From an uncultured Clostridia bacterium (GTDB lineage Bacteria > Bacillota > Clostridia > Saccharofermentanales > Saccharofermentanaceae), in the NCBI GenBank assembly GCA_946187935.1, contig CAMHSJ010000001.1:124001-188000 (forward strand): a stretch of 64,000 bases of DNA. The letters run 5' to 3'. Numbering within the stretch: the first letter of the stretch is position 1; every line of letters begins with the position of its first letter. The position numbers and the translations under genes are program-made. The notes beneath the pieces were generated by a model that made no database searches, was not told the origin of the DNA, and worked only from the letters and a program-made list of their open reading frames with translations. Positions 1-8,206 of the stretch are shown here, piece by piece.

Positions 1-349
1 GTTTATTAATATTGACAAGTCCGTTATATCCCGTATTGATCTGTCTGACTACTTTATGAGGCTGATAGTCTTCGGGAACGGGGCAGTTAAACTGCGAATA
101 CCATATGCCCTCGAGTTTGGTGAGCTCGGAGATCAAGGACATGCGTTTCTTTGCCGTCTGAAAGAGCTCGGCTCCGTTTTTGCTGTCGGACTTGTACACA
201 TGGGATTCAAAGATGCAGGCTGTGACCTTTTCTCCATGAATCTTCCGTGTGGACAGACTGACTTCCGGTAGTTTCGCAAGCCCTTTTTTGCAGTAGTTGA
301 TCTTCAGTGCGAGGTATTCCCTCGGGATGTACGGTGTGCTGATCTTCAT
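1..349 (-). CDS. Unknown protein, 3' end cut by window edge
   Basis: The reading frame is open from an ATG at 349 to the window edge on the minus strand, about 116 residues, starting MKISTPYIPREY. I recognise no family. It is mostly polar, with a Lys/Arg-rich N-terminal half and no signal peptide or membrane segment in the visible part. The start has no Shine-Dalgarno. A TATACT box ends six bases before the ATG, so the message may be leaderless. Function unknown. Confidence 0.6.
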   Translation of the reverse strand, partial: MKISTPYIPREYLALKINYCKKGLAKLPEVSLSTRKIHGEKVTACIFESHVYKSDSKNGAELFQTAKKRMSLISELTKLEGIWYSQFNCPVPEDYQPHKVVRQINTGYNGLVNINK

Positions 350-355
350 AAGAAT

Positions 356-361
356 AGTATA
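356..361 (-). promoter_or_regulatory. -10 box directly in front of the unknown gene
   Basis: TATACT on the minus strand, then six bases, then the ATG at 349. This spacing puts the expected transcription start on the A of the ATG. No good -35 is visible at 16-18 bases. Two direct copies of TTTGTCGG (plus-strand CCGACAAA at 384-391 and 404-411) lie upstream, 20 bp apart, and may be an operator. Confidence 0.45.
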
Positions 362-508
362 GCGGCCAAAACGCTCAAAAAACCCGACAAAATCATACAA
401 AAACCGACAAAGAAATCACAGATATTAGAGATTTGCCCCTCAGGCGCACAGCACAGGATTTATATAGTATAATAAGCGGACTTTAAGCAAAAACTAACGG
501 AGAATGCA

Positions 509-1816
509 ATGTCTGATAAAACAAAAGCACCCCGCGAATATGATATCGGCTGTGTGCCGAGTCCGTTCTGGTTCGGCTTTGTGGGATCACATATCCTAGT
601 GCCCATCATCGCCGCCTTTACGCATATCAAAGTCAAGCCCGACATGGAGTTCGTAAACCACGAGGGTCCTATCATCGTAGTATCAAATCATGAGTCTTAC
701 TTAGACCCCATGATCATCAATAAGCTTACCAAGGCAAGACCTGCCAACTTCGTTACGGGCGAGTTCGTTTTCCGTGCACCCGGCTGGGGTCACTGGTTTA
801 AATTAGGCGGCGCCATTCCGAAGAAGCAGTTCGTTGTCGACACAACGGCGGTCAAGGCCATGATGAAGGTAATGAAGCGCAAGGGCGTTCTCATCATCTA
901 TCCTGAGGCCACAAGGCATGTTGACGGCAAGTCCGTTGAGTTTGACGACGGCGTTGCCAAGCTCGCCAAGAAGGCCAAGGCTTCCATCTATATAGCTCAC
1001 ATTCACGGTGCATACATGAGCTGGCCGAGGTGGTCCAAGTCAGGCATGCGCAGCGGCAAGATCACCGCGGAGTTCGTCCGCAAGATCTATGCTGATGAGG
1101 TCGAGAGCTCCACGCCCGAAGAACTCCAGCAGAAGATCCTTGACGGCATCAAATACGATGAGAACGAATGGGCAAGACAGACCGGCAACAAGTATAAGAG
1201 CAGAAAGCCTGCTGCAGGCCTTGAGAATATCGCTTATGCATGTCCGCGCTGCGGCAAGGAATTCACCATGCGTTATCTCGATTCCGGCAAGCATGACCTC
1301 GTTCAGTGCAACAGCTGCGGCAATGCGGTAAGGATCCTGCCCACCGGCCTTCTCGAAAAGGCTGATCCCCAGTGCATCGTTTTCGATGACCTCTCCAAGT
1401 GGACCGACTGGGAGCGCGGCCTGATAAAGGAAGAACTCGAGAAGGGCGGCTTTAAGATGGAGCTCGAGAGCGAGCTGTTCAAGGTCTTTGACAGATTTAC
1501 TTTTGCCAAGACAGGCAGGGGCAAGGTCACCATTACCGATACCGAGATCATCTACGAGGGAACAGACTGCGCTGCTGAAGACGGCATACCTTACAAGAAG
1601 GGCAAACCCATAGGAAAGTATAAGAACAGGAAACTTGATGAGAATGCTCCCATTGAGAAGAAAGTGTTCGAGATCAATACAATGAGAGGACTCGTTGCAT
1701 CCTACGGCAAATACTTCGAGATCTACGACAAGTCAGGCGAACTCTTCAGGTTCTATGTAGACGGACAGAAGGTCTTCAAGGTGCACGAGATCGTCGACTT
1801 CCTCGGCAGGAAATAA
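509..1816 (+). CDS. PlsC-like 1-acylglycerol-3-phosphate acyltransferase with C-terminal zinc-ribbon extension
   Basis: Residues about 35-215 form an LPLAT/PlsC domain: the acyltransferase motif NHESYLD (His61, Asp66) and a YPEATRH block corresponding to the usual EGTR phosphate-binding motif. The family transfers an acyl chain to lysophosphatidic acid at the membrane. The protein is 435 aa against about 200-250 for a plain PlsC. Residues about 245-272 are a CxxC...CxxC zinc ribbon, and about 300-435 is a beta-rich region I cannot name. The start has a GGAG ribosome site and an upstream TATAAT at 468-473, and a terminator follows at 1845. It appears monocistronic. The acyltransferase fold is well supported; the exact substrate is not. 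Confidence 0.85.
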   Translation: MSDKTKAPREYDIGCVPSPFWFGFVGSHILVPIIAAFTHIKVKPDMEFVNHEGPIIVVSNHESYLDPMIINKLTKARPANFVTGEFVFRAPGWGHWFKLGGAIPKKQFVVDTTAVKAMMKVMKRKGVLIIYPEATRHVDGKSVEFDDGVAKLAKKAKASIYIAHIHGAYMSWPRWSKSGMRSGKITAEFVRKIYADEVESSTPEELQQKILDGIKYDENEWARQTGNKYKSRKPAAGLENIAYACPRCGKEFTMRYLDSGKHDLVQCNSCGNAVRILPTGLLEKADPQCIVFDDLSKWTDWERGLIKEELEKGGFKMELESELFKVFDRFTFAKTGRGKVTITDTEIIYEGTDCAAEDGIPYKKGKPIGKYKNRKLDENAPIEKKVFEINTMRGLVASYGKYFEIYDKSGELFRFYVDGQKVFKVHEIVDFLGRK

Positions 1817-1844
1817 GCCGAAACAAAAGAAGTAATTTTCATAA

Positions 1845-1877
1845 GGGACGTTTCAGGATAAGAAACGTTCCTTTTTT
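1845..1877 (+). terminator. Intrinsic terminator after the acyltransferase gene
   Basis: A 10-bp stem (GGGACGTTTC with GAAACGTTCC, one G-U pair) and 7-base loop, followed by six T. Confidence 0.9.
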
Positions 1878-2000
1878 ATAAAATATCCGTTAAAACAGAC
1901 CTCCGCGCCTTTAATAACGCGCGCGGACATAGTATAATTGCGTCGTAGTACGGGATATTATTCCCACAACAGCAAATCTTAAACTAGGAGTGTGATTCCC

Positions 2001-3950
2001 ATGGCAATGTATGACAAGAAAAGTGTCGAAGATCTGAACGTTGCAGGTAAGAGAGTTATCGTCCGTGTTGACTTTAACGTACCTCTCGACAAGGAAACAG
2101 GCACAAAGATCACAGACGACAAGCGTATCAAGGGAGCTCTTCCCACGATCAAGTACCTCGTAGACAACAATGCGAAGGTTATCCTCGTATCACACCTCGG
2201 ACGTCCGAAGAATGGACCTGAGGCAAAGTTCTCAATGAAGCCCGCAGCTGACCGTCTTGCTGAGCTCATCGGCAAGCCCGTTACTCTTGCAGCTGACGTT
2301 ATCGGCGAAGATGCAAAGGCAAAGGCTGCTGCTCTTAAGGATGGCGAGATCCTCATGCTCGAGAATGTCCGTTTCCACAAGGAAGAGACAAAGAACGATC
2401 CTAAGTTCGCAGCTGAGCTCGCTTCCATGGCTGACCTCTATGTAAACGATGCATTCGGTACAGCTCACCGCGCTCACGCTTCAACAGCAGGTCTTGCAAA
2501 CTTCCTGCCTTCAGCTTGCGGCTACCTCATCAAGAAGGAGATCGACTTCATCGGCGGCGCTCTTGATAATCCCGCAAGACCTTTCGTTGCTATTCTTGGC
2601 GGTGCTAAGGTTTCCGATAAGATCGGCGTAATCACAAACCTCTTGGATAAGGCTGACACCATCATCATCGGCGGTGGTATGGCTTATACATTCATCGGTG
2701 CTAAGGGCGGCACAGTCGGCAACTCACTTTTCGAGGCTGACAAGGTTGACCTTGCTAAGGAACTCATGGCTAAGGCTGAAGAGAAGGGCGTTAAGCTCCT
2801 TCTGCCTGAAGACACTGTAGTTGCTACAGAGTTCGCAGCTGACGCAGAGTCCAAGGTCGTTCCTTCAATGGAGATCCCTGACGGTTGGGAAGGCCTCGAC
2901 ATCGGACCTGAGACCATCAAGACATTCTCTGCTGCGATCAAGGAAGCTAAGACAGTTATCTGGAATGGTCCTGCAGGCGTATTCGAGTTCGAGAAGTTCG
3001 CTGTAGGTACAAAGGCTATAGCTCAGGCGATCGCTGAGGCTGACTGCACATCTATCATCGGCGGCGGCGACTCCGCAGCTGCTATCCAGAAGCTCGGTTA
3101 TGCTGACAAGGTATCTCACATCTCAACAGGCGGCGGCGCTTCTCTCGAGTACATCGAGGGTAAGGTCCTCCCCGGTATCGACTGTCTTAACGACAAGAAG
3201 ATCGGCAGGATCTTTGCTGCAGGCAACTGGAAGATGAACTGCGGTATCCCTGCTGATGCAGTTAAGCTCATCGAAGAGCTCAAGCCTCTCGTAAAGGATG
3301 CTACATCAAGGATCGCTCTCGGCGTTCCTGCTACAGCACTCGCTGCTGCAGTTGAGGCTGCTGCTTACTCCAACATCAAGATCGCTGCCCAGAACTGCCA
3401 CTTCGAAGAGAAGGGTGCATTCACAGGCGAGATCTCACCTCTCTGGCTCGCTAAGATGGGCGTTAACTACTGCATCATCGGTCACTCCGAGAGAAGAGAG
3501 TACAACGCAGAGACAGACGAGACAGTTAACAAGAAGGCTCTTGCACTCCTCAAGTATGGTGTAAGACCTATCATCTGCTGCGGTGAGTCTCTTGCTCAGC
3601 GTGAAGCAGGCGAGACATTCGACTGGATCAAGGGTCAGATCGTTGGCGCTTTCAAGGATATCCCTGCTGACAAGCTCTGCCAGATCACGATCGCTTATGA
3701 GCCTATCTGGGCTATCGGCACAGGCAAGACAGCTACTGATGAGCAGGCTGAGGAAGTCTGCAAGTTCATCAGAGGCGTTATCGCTGAGCTCTACTGCGAG
3801 AAGTGCGCTGAGGCTATCACGATCCAGTACGGCGGTTCCTGCAACGCTAAGAATGCTGCAGGTCTCTTCGCTCAGGCTGACATCAACGGCGGCTTAGTCG
3901 GCGGTGCTTCACTCAAGGCTGAAGACTTTTCAGTCATCTGCAACGCATAA
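2001..3950 (+). CDS. pgk-tpi: Fused phosphoglycerate kinase - triosephosphate isomerase
   Basis: One uninterrupted 649-residue chain carries two glycolytic enzymes. Residues 1 to about 398 are phosphoglycerate kinase, with RVDFNVPLD near the N-terminus, the NGPAGVFE segment, the GGGDSAAA nucleotide-binding loop, and an ending typical of a complete PGK. After only a few residues, about 402-649 are a complete triosephosphate isomerase with catalytic Lys411 (in NWKMN), His495 (in GHSER) and Glu567 (in AYEPIW). I chose ATG 2001 because AGGAG at 1986-1990 is correctly spaced; the GTG at 1992 is too close to it. A TATAAT at 1933-1938 suggests its own promoter, and a terminator follows. No gap, eno or gpm gene is adjacent. 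PGK-TIM fusions are known in Thermotoga, where the long form arises by frameshifting; here the fusion is in frame. Confidence 0.97.
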   Translation: MAMYDKKSVEDLNVAGKRVIVRVDFNVPLDKETGTKITDDKRIKGALPTIKYLVDNNAKVILVSHLGRPKNGPEAKFSMKPAADRLAELIGKPVTLAADVIGEDAKAKAAALKDGEILMLENVRFHKEETKNDPKFAAELASMADLYVNDAFGTAHRAHASTAGLANFLPSACGYLIKKEIDFIGGALDNPARPFVAILGGAKVSDKIGVITNLLDKADTIIIGGGMAYTFIGAKGGTVGNSLFEADKVDLAKELMAKAEEKGVKLLLPEDTVVATEFAADAESKVVPSMEIPDGWEGLDIGPETIKTFSAAIKEAKTVIWNGPAGVFEFEKFAVGTKAIAQAIAEADCTSIIGGGDSAAAIQKLGYADKVSHISTGGGASLEYIEGKVLPGIDCLNDKKIGRIFAAGNWKMNCGIPADAVKLIEELKPLVKDATSRIALGVPATALAAAVEAAAYSNIKIAAQNCHFEEKGAFTGEISPLWLAKMGVNYCIIGHSERREYNAETDETVNKKALALLKYGVRPIICCGESLAQREAGETFDWIKGQIVGAFKDIPADKLCQITIAYEPIWAIGTGKTATDEQAEEVCKFIRGVIAELYCEKCAEAITIQYGGSCNAKNAAGLFAQADINGGLVGGASLKAEDFSVICNA

Positions 3951-3971
3951 GCTGAATAACAGTTCAACATT

Positions 3972-4000
3972 AAGAGCCGTCTCGCAATGAGGCGGCTCTT
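3972..4000 (+). terminator. Intrinsic terminator after pgk-tpi
   Basis: A 12-bp stem (AAGAGCCGTCTC with GAGGCGGCTCTT, one U-G pair) and a 5-base loop, running into a T-rich tract. Confidence 0.88.
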
Positions 4001-4028
4001 TTATTGTTGTCATTGGCTTTTGTTAGAG

Positions 4029-4130
4029 TAACTGTTAGTGTTTTGGGAAAACTCTAACAGTTATATGTGAAAACGATTGAATTAACATGTTCTTGTTAGA
4101 GTTTTGAAAAAAGTCTAACGCTAACTCTAA
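4029..4130. repeat. Tandem GTTAGAG/CTCTAAC hairpins in a convergent intergenic gap
   Basis: Hairpin 1 at 4029-4063: ten-base arms TAACTGTTAG and CTAACAGTTA, a T-T mismatch, a further 5 bp, and a GGG loop. Hairpin 2 at 4095-4119: arms GTTAGA and TCTAAC, a G-G mismatch, then four A-T pairs and a GAA loop. A loose GTTAGAG at 4022 and CTAACTCTAACAG at 4121 flank them. They sit between the ends of pgk-tpi and nfnB. The shared architecture suggests a duplicated repetitive extragenic element rather than a second terminator. Confidence 0.6.
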
Positions 4131-4152
4131 CAGTGAAACAGATTTCGTCCGG

Positions 4153-5547
4153 TCACTTATTTGATAGGTATTCGTCGATGCCCTTTGCAGCGGACTTTCC
4201 TGCGCCCATGGCGAGGATGACCGTTGCTGCTCCTGTGACCGCATCGCCTCCTGCAAATACGCCTGCGCGTGTGGTCATCTCGCTCTCGTTTACGATTATG
4301 CCTCCGCGCTTATTAACTTCAAGTCCTGAAGTTGTCGTCTTTATAAGAGGGTTAGGAGATGTGCCGAGCGCCATGATGACCGCATCACAGTCTATCGTAA
4401 ACTCTGAGCCCTCAACGGGGACAGGCGATCTTCTGCCTGATTCATCAGGTTCTCCGAGCTCCATACGGATGCACTTTATTCCCGTTACCCAGCCGTTCTC
4501 GTCAGTAAGGATCTCTGTGGGGTTCGTAAGCATGTTAAATACAATGCCTTCTTCCTTGGCGTGATGGACTTCTTCGGCTCTGGCGGGGAGCTCTTCTTCG
4601 GATCTGCGGTAAACGATATATGTGTCAGCGCCGAGCCTCTTGGCCGTTCTTGCGGCGTCCATAGCCACGTTGCCTCCGCCTACTATGACAGCCTTCTTGG
4701 CTCTCATGATCGGTGTTCTGGAATCTTCTGAGTAAGCTCCCATGAGATTTGATCTCGTGAGATATTCGTTAGCGGTAAACACGCCTAATGCCTGCTCGCC
4801 GGGGATGTTCATGAAGCGCGGAAGGCCTGCGCCGGAACCGATGAATACGGCAGAGAACCCCTCTGTCTCGAAAAGATCATCTATCGTAAGGGACCTTCCG
4901 ATCACGCAGTCCGTCACGATCTTAACTCCGAGCGATCTGACGTTTTCTATCTCTTTTGCAACGACCTTATCCTTGGGAAGCCTGAACTCGGGGATACCGT
5001 AAACGAGAACGCCGCCTGCCTTGTGAAGAGCTTCGAAAATGGTGACGTCGTAGCCCATCCTGGCAAGATCGCCCGCACATGTAAGTCCTGACGGACCGCT
5101 GCCTATGACGGCGACCTTCTTGCCTTTCTTTGTCATGCCTTCAGGGAGAACGGGCTTAAGACCGAGCTCTTTTGCCCTGTCTGCAGTGAACCTCTCGAGG
5201 CGGCCAATGGATACTGCTTCGCCCTTGATACCGCGGATACACTTAGCTTCGCACTGGGTTTCCTGCGGGCATACCCTGCCGCAGACTGCAGGAAGCGCGG
5301 AAGACTCTGAGATGACGCCGTATGCACCGGCCACATCGCCTTCTTTAAGCCTTGCTATAAAGCCCGGGATATCGACGGATACAGGGCAGCCCTTTACGCA
5401 TCCTGCGTTCTTGCATGTGAGGCAGCGTGATGCTTCAGCAACAGCTTCCTCTTCGGTATAGCCGAGATTTACTTCTTCGAAATTGGCCGCACGGATATTT
5501 GGATCCTGCTCTTTTACGGGTACTTTCTTTAAAACATCTGTTTCCAT
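4153..5547 (-). CDS. nfnB: NADPH-binding large subunit of electron-bifurcating transhydrogenase (NfnB; GltD-like)
   Basis: This 464-aa flavoprotein is related to the glutamate synthase small subunit. The N-terminal third holds Cys clusters for two [4Fe-4S] centres (CLTCKNAGCVKGCP, then CGRVCPQETQCEAKC). A FAD-binding GSGPSGL loop follows, then an NAD(P)-binding VGGGNVAMDAART segment, and the C-terminal FAD-contacting GGDAVTGAATV. Alone, this could be a homotetrameric glutamate synthase small subunit. The adjacent NfnA-type gene, 19 bp upstream in the same operon, makes NfnAB the better call. The known complex couples NADH and reduced ferredoxin oxidation to the reduction of two NADP+. Its start at 5547 has an AAGGAG site. 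It faces pgk-tpi convergently. Confidence 0.9.
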   Translation of the reverse strand: METDVLKKVPVKEQDPNIRAANFEEVNLGYTEEEAVAEASRCLTCKNAGCVKGCPVSVDIPGFIARLKEGDVAGAYGVISESSALPAVCGRVCPQETQCEAKCIRGIKGEAVSIGRLERFTADRAKELGLKPVLPEGMTKKGKKVAVIGSGPSGLTCAGDLARMGYDVTIFEALHKAGGVLVYGIPEFRLPKDKVVAKEIENVRSLGVKIVTDCVIGRSLTIDDLFETEGFSAVFIGSGAGLPRFMNIPGEQALGVFTANEYLTRSNLMGAYSEDSRTPIMRAKKAVIVGGGNVAMDAARTAKRLGADTYIVYRRSEEELPARAEEVHHAKEEGIVFNMLTNPTEILTDENGWVTGIKCIRMELGEPDESGRRSPVPVEGSEFTIDCDAVIMALGTSPNPLIKTTTSGLEVNKRGGIIVNESEMTTRAGVFAGGDAVTGAATVILAMGAGKSAAKGIDEYLSNK

Positions 5548-5566
5548 ATTGATCTCCTTATAACCG

Positions 5567-6445
5567 TTAAGAACAGATACCGCAGTTTCCGCTGTGAGTA
5601 TCGCCTTCCAAGAGCTTTAACATAAGCCTGCCTTCGTCAGTCTTATAGATACGCGATCTCTGAAGTGCCTGATCGAAATCGACTTCGTGACCGTCAAATT
5701 CAGGACCGTCAACGCAGGCGAACTTTACTTTGCCGCCGACCATGAGCCTGCATGCGCCGCACATTCCCGTGCCGTCGACCATGACGGTGTTCATTGAGAT
5801 CACTGTCTTGATGCCGAGTTTCTTTGTGAGTCCGCAGGCAAACTTCATCATGATGACGGGTCCTATTACCACGCAGTGATCGTATCTGATGCCTTCATCC
5901 CAGAGCTTCTGCAAAGCGACGCAGACATTGCCGTGGATACCGTAAGAACCATCGTCCGTTGCGAAGTAGAGGTTCTTGGTAACGGCTCTCATTTCGTCTT
6001 CAAAGATGAGGAGGTCTTTGGTCCTTGCGCCCTGTATGCAGTCGACTTCAACGCCGTTATCGTGGAGCCACTTGAGCTGGTTATAGACTGGCGCCGTGCC
6101 GACACCTCCTGCGATGTAGAGTATCTTCTTTTTCTTCAGTTCTTCTATGGGCAGATCGCACAGGTCTGAAGGATTGCCCAATGGACCTACAACATCAGCG
6201 AAGCAGTCGCCGACTTCAAGGCGTGACATCCTCTCTGTCTCAGCGCCTACTGTCTGATAGACAATAGTGATCTTTCCCCCGTCCCTGTCATAATCGCAGA
6301 CCGTAAGAGGGATGCGCTCTCCTTCTATGTCACAGCGGACGATCAGGAATTGTCCCGGCATCGCTCTTCTCGCTACGAGCGGAGCTATTATCTCCATAAG
6401 AAAGACCTTAGGTCCCAGTTGCTTTTTGCCAACGATCTCAAACAT
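5567..6445 (-). CDS. nfnA: FAD/[2Fe-2S] small subunit of electron-bifurcating transhydrogenase (NfnA)
   Basis: A 292-aa protein of the dihydroorotate dehydrogenase electron-transfer/sulfide dehydrogenase family. It has the flavin-binding beta barrel with RxxPLTVCDYD-like residues, an NAD-binding GGVGTAPVYNQ loop, and a Cys-rich segment (MCGACRLMVGG...FACVDGPEFDGH) that carries the [2Fe-2S] cluster. In NfnAB this subunit binds NADH and is joined to NfnB. It is the first gene of the nfnAB operon. A GATATAATC element precedes it (minus strand around 6490), and a GGGGGAT ribosome site lies before the ATG. It likely supplies NADPH in concert with the hydrogenase genes at 34-38 kb. Confidence 0.9.
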   Translation of the reverse strand: MFEIVGKKQLGPKVFLMEIIAPLVARRAMPGQFLIVRCDIEGERIPLTVCDYDRDGGKITIVYQTVGAETERMSRLEVGDCFADVVGPLGNPSDLCDLPIEELKKKKILYIAGGVGTAPVYNQLKWLHDNGVEVDCIQGARTKDLLIFEDEMRAVTKNLYFATDDGSYGIHGNVCVALQKLWDEGIRYDHCVVIGPVIMMKFACGLTKKLGIKTVISMNTVMVDGTGMCGACRLMVGGKVKFACVDGPEFDGHEVDFDQALQRSRIYKTDEGRLMLKLLEGDTHSGNCGICS

Positions 6446-6560
6446 GAGTGATCCCCCTGTGGTTGATACTTACCATTGATTATATCGTTATTATTATAAA
6501 TCAAGTGAAGCCTTTTCAAAATGATGATACAATCAGTAAAGAATATAGGGAGGTAAGCAC

Positions 6561-7268
6561 ATGGAATATTTTTTCTATATACTTGCGGTATTTGTAATGA
6601 TCTGGAGCATGGCAGTCAATGCCAGGCTGAACAGCCTTGTCGAAAAGTACTCCAAAGAGGAAGTTGCATCAGGCAAGACCGCCAATGAATGTGCACAGCA
6701 GATGCTTGCCCGTCACGGTGTGCACGGGGTTACTATAGACTATAAGCCCGGCAAGCTTGCTGACTGTTTTTCGCCGAAGGAAGAGAAGATCTATCTTTCC
6801 GATACAACATATGACAAGTCCAGCATCACTGCAGTCGCTGTAGCTGCGCACGAGTGCGGACATGCCTGCCAGAAGTATGACGGCATGGCTATCTATCAGA
6901 TAAGGCAGGTCATAGCGCCTTTTGCAGGATTCGCATCTAAGCTCAGTGTCTGGATCGCAATTGGCGGAATAATCATAATGTATATCTCAAGGTCTGCTTA
7001 TGAGATCGGATACTATGTCTCCACACTCGGTATCGCTCTGTACGGCATGGTATTCCTCTTCTATCTCATAACGCTTCCCATAGAGCGCAATGCGAGCAAG
7101 CGCGGACTTCAATACATGAAGGAATTAGGCTGGGTCTCTGACTCCCAGCTTAAGGCTGCCAGGAAGGTGCTCTGGGCAGCAGGTGATACTTATGCGATCG
7201 CACTTGCAAGCTCGGCCGTAACACTTTTAAGGCTTCTGGCCATGAGAGGCAGAGGGAGAAGACGCTGA
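6561..7268 (+). CDS. Membrane zinc metallopeptidase, YugP-like
   Basis: A 235-aa protein with an N-terminal membrane segment (residues about 3-20), an intracellular catalytic part with the zinc motif AHECGH (HExxH) near residue 97, and two further membrane spans about 125-175. This is the layout of the neutral zinc metallopeptidase family typified by Bacillus YugP. The physiological substrate is unknown. GGGAGG precedes the ATG at a good distance, and TACAAT lies about 30 bp upstream. Its stop codon overlaps the start of the next gene by one base, so the two are co-translated. Confidence 0.85.
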   Translation: MEYFFYILAVFVMIWSMAVNARLNSLVEKYSKEEVASGKTANECAQQMLARHGVHGVTIDYKPGKLADCFSPKEEKIYLSDTTYDKSSITAVAVAAHECGHACQKYDGMAIYQIRQVIAPFAGFASKLSVWIAIGGIIIMYISRSAYEIGYYVSTLGIALYGMVFLFYLITLPIERNASKRGLQYMKELGWVSDSQLKAARKVLWAAGDTYAIALASSAVTLLRLLAMRGRGRRR

Positions 7269-8206
7269 TGAAACCCGAAGTTATCTATCTTGATGCTGCC
7301 TGCGGTGACGGCTGCAAAGTAGCAGGGTACTATTACCTTACGGACAAGCCTGATGTTAAAGGCGTGGTTCAGATATGCCACGGCATGGCTGAATACATCG
7401 GAAGATATGAGGAGATGATAGCCAAGGTCAATGATGCGGGCTTTCATGTGGTCGGCATTGACATGATGGGTCACGGCAGATCCTATGAGGCTAACAAGGA
7501 TCTTGGAATGCCTTTGGGCCACTTCGGTGATACCGCCGCAAGCGCAAGACAGATAATAGCTGACGTAATGTCCATGCACAAAGCAGCAAAAGAGAGATTC
7601 GGAGATACGAAGTACATACTCTATGGCCACTCGATGGGTTCGTTCGTGGTAAGGGCGATCTACTCCAAGCCCGAGTATTCGTGTGAGTTCGACAGGTTTG
7701 TCTTCTCATCGACCATGGGCAGCAATCCTGCAGCAGGATTCGGAGTGGGACTGACATCACTTATTTCCAATCTGGGCAGGGGCAGAAAACCGGGCAAACT
7801 GATAAACGCCATCTCGTTCGGATCTTACAATAAACGCATAAAGGATCCTAAGACCGTATATGACTGGATCTCCACGGACGAGAAAGAAGTTGAGATCTAT
7901 ATAAAGGATCCCATGCTTGGGTTTACCTTTTCGAACAGGGGATTTAATGCGCTCTTCAGGATCGTAAGGTTCATACAGAGCGATGAGGCTTATGCCGTTC
8001 TTGCCAAGAAACCATGTCTGTTTACTTATGGTACGGAAGATCCCGTAGGTTCGTACGGCAAAGGCGTTGAGCGGGTCATAGAGATAATGAAGGCCAAGAA
8101 CGCCGATGTCTCGGCAATAAATTACGGGCCCTACCGTCATGAGATACAGCACGAGCCCGTAAGGGATACGTATTTTGCGGACCTGATCCGCTTCTTTGAA
8201 GGTTAA
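7268..8206 (+). CDS. Alpha/beta hydrolase, monoglyceride lipase/lysophospholipase-like
   Basis: 312 aa of the serine aminopeptidase S33/lysophospholipase type. The nucleophile elbow is GHSMGS near residue 121. An oxyanion-type CHGMAEYIGRY segment lies near residue 37. A late Asp (YGTEDPVGS) and a His (YRHEIQHE) complete the likely triad. No signal peptide is seen, so it is probably cytosolic. It is coupled to the upstream peptidase gene. It converges on the GH31 gene, with four shared bases at the 3' ends. Confidence 0.85.
   Translation: MKPEVIYLDAACGDGCKVAGYYYLTDKPDVKGVVQICHGMAEYIGRYEEMIAKVNDAGFHVVGIDMMGHGRSYEANKDLGMPLGHFGDTAASARQIIADVMSMHKAAKERFGDTKYILYGHSMGSFVVRAIYSKPEYSCEFDRFVFSSTMGSNPAAGFGVGLTSLISNLGRGRKPGKLINAISFGSYNKRIKDPKTVYDWISTDEKEVEIYIKDPMLGFTFSNRGFNALFRIVRFIQSDEAYAVLAKKPCLFTYGTEDPVGSYGKGVERVIEIMKAKNADVSAINYGPYRHEIQHEPVRDTYFADLIRFFEG

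Noticed and set aside
4153..5547. Call as glutamate synthase small subunit
   Set aside because: No large GltB subunit is adjacent. The NfnA-type partner in the same operon points to NfnB.
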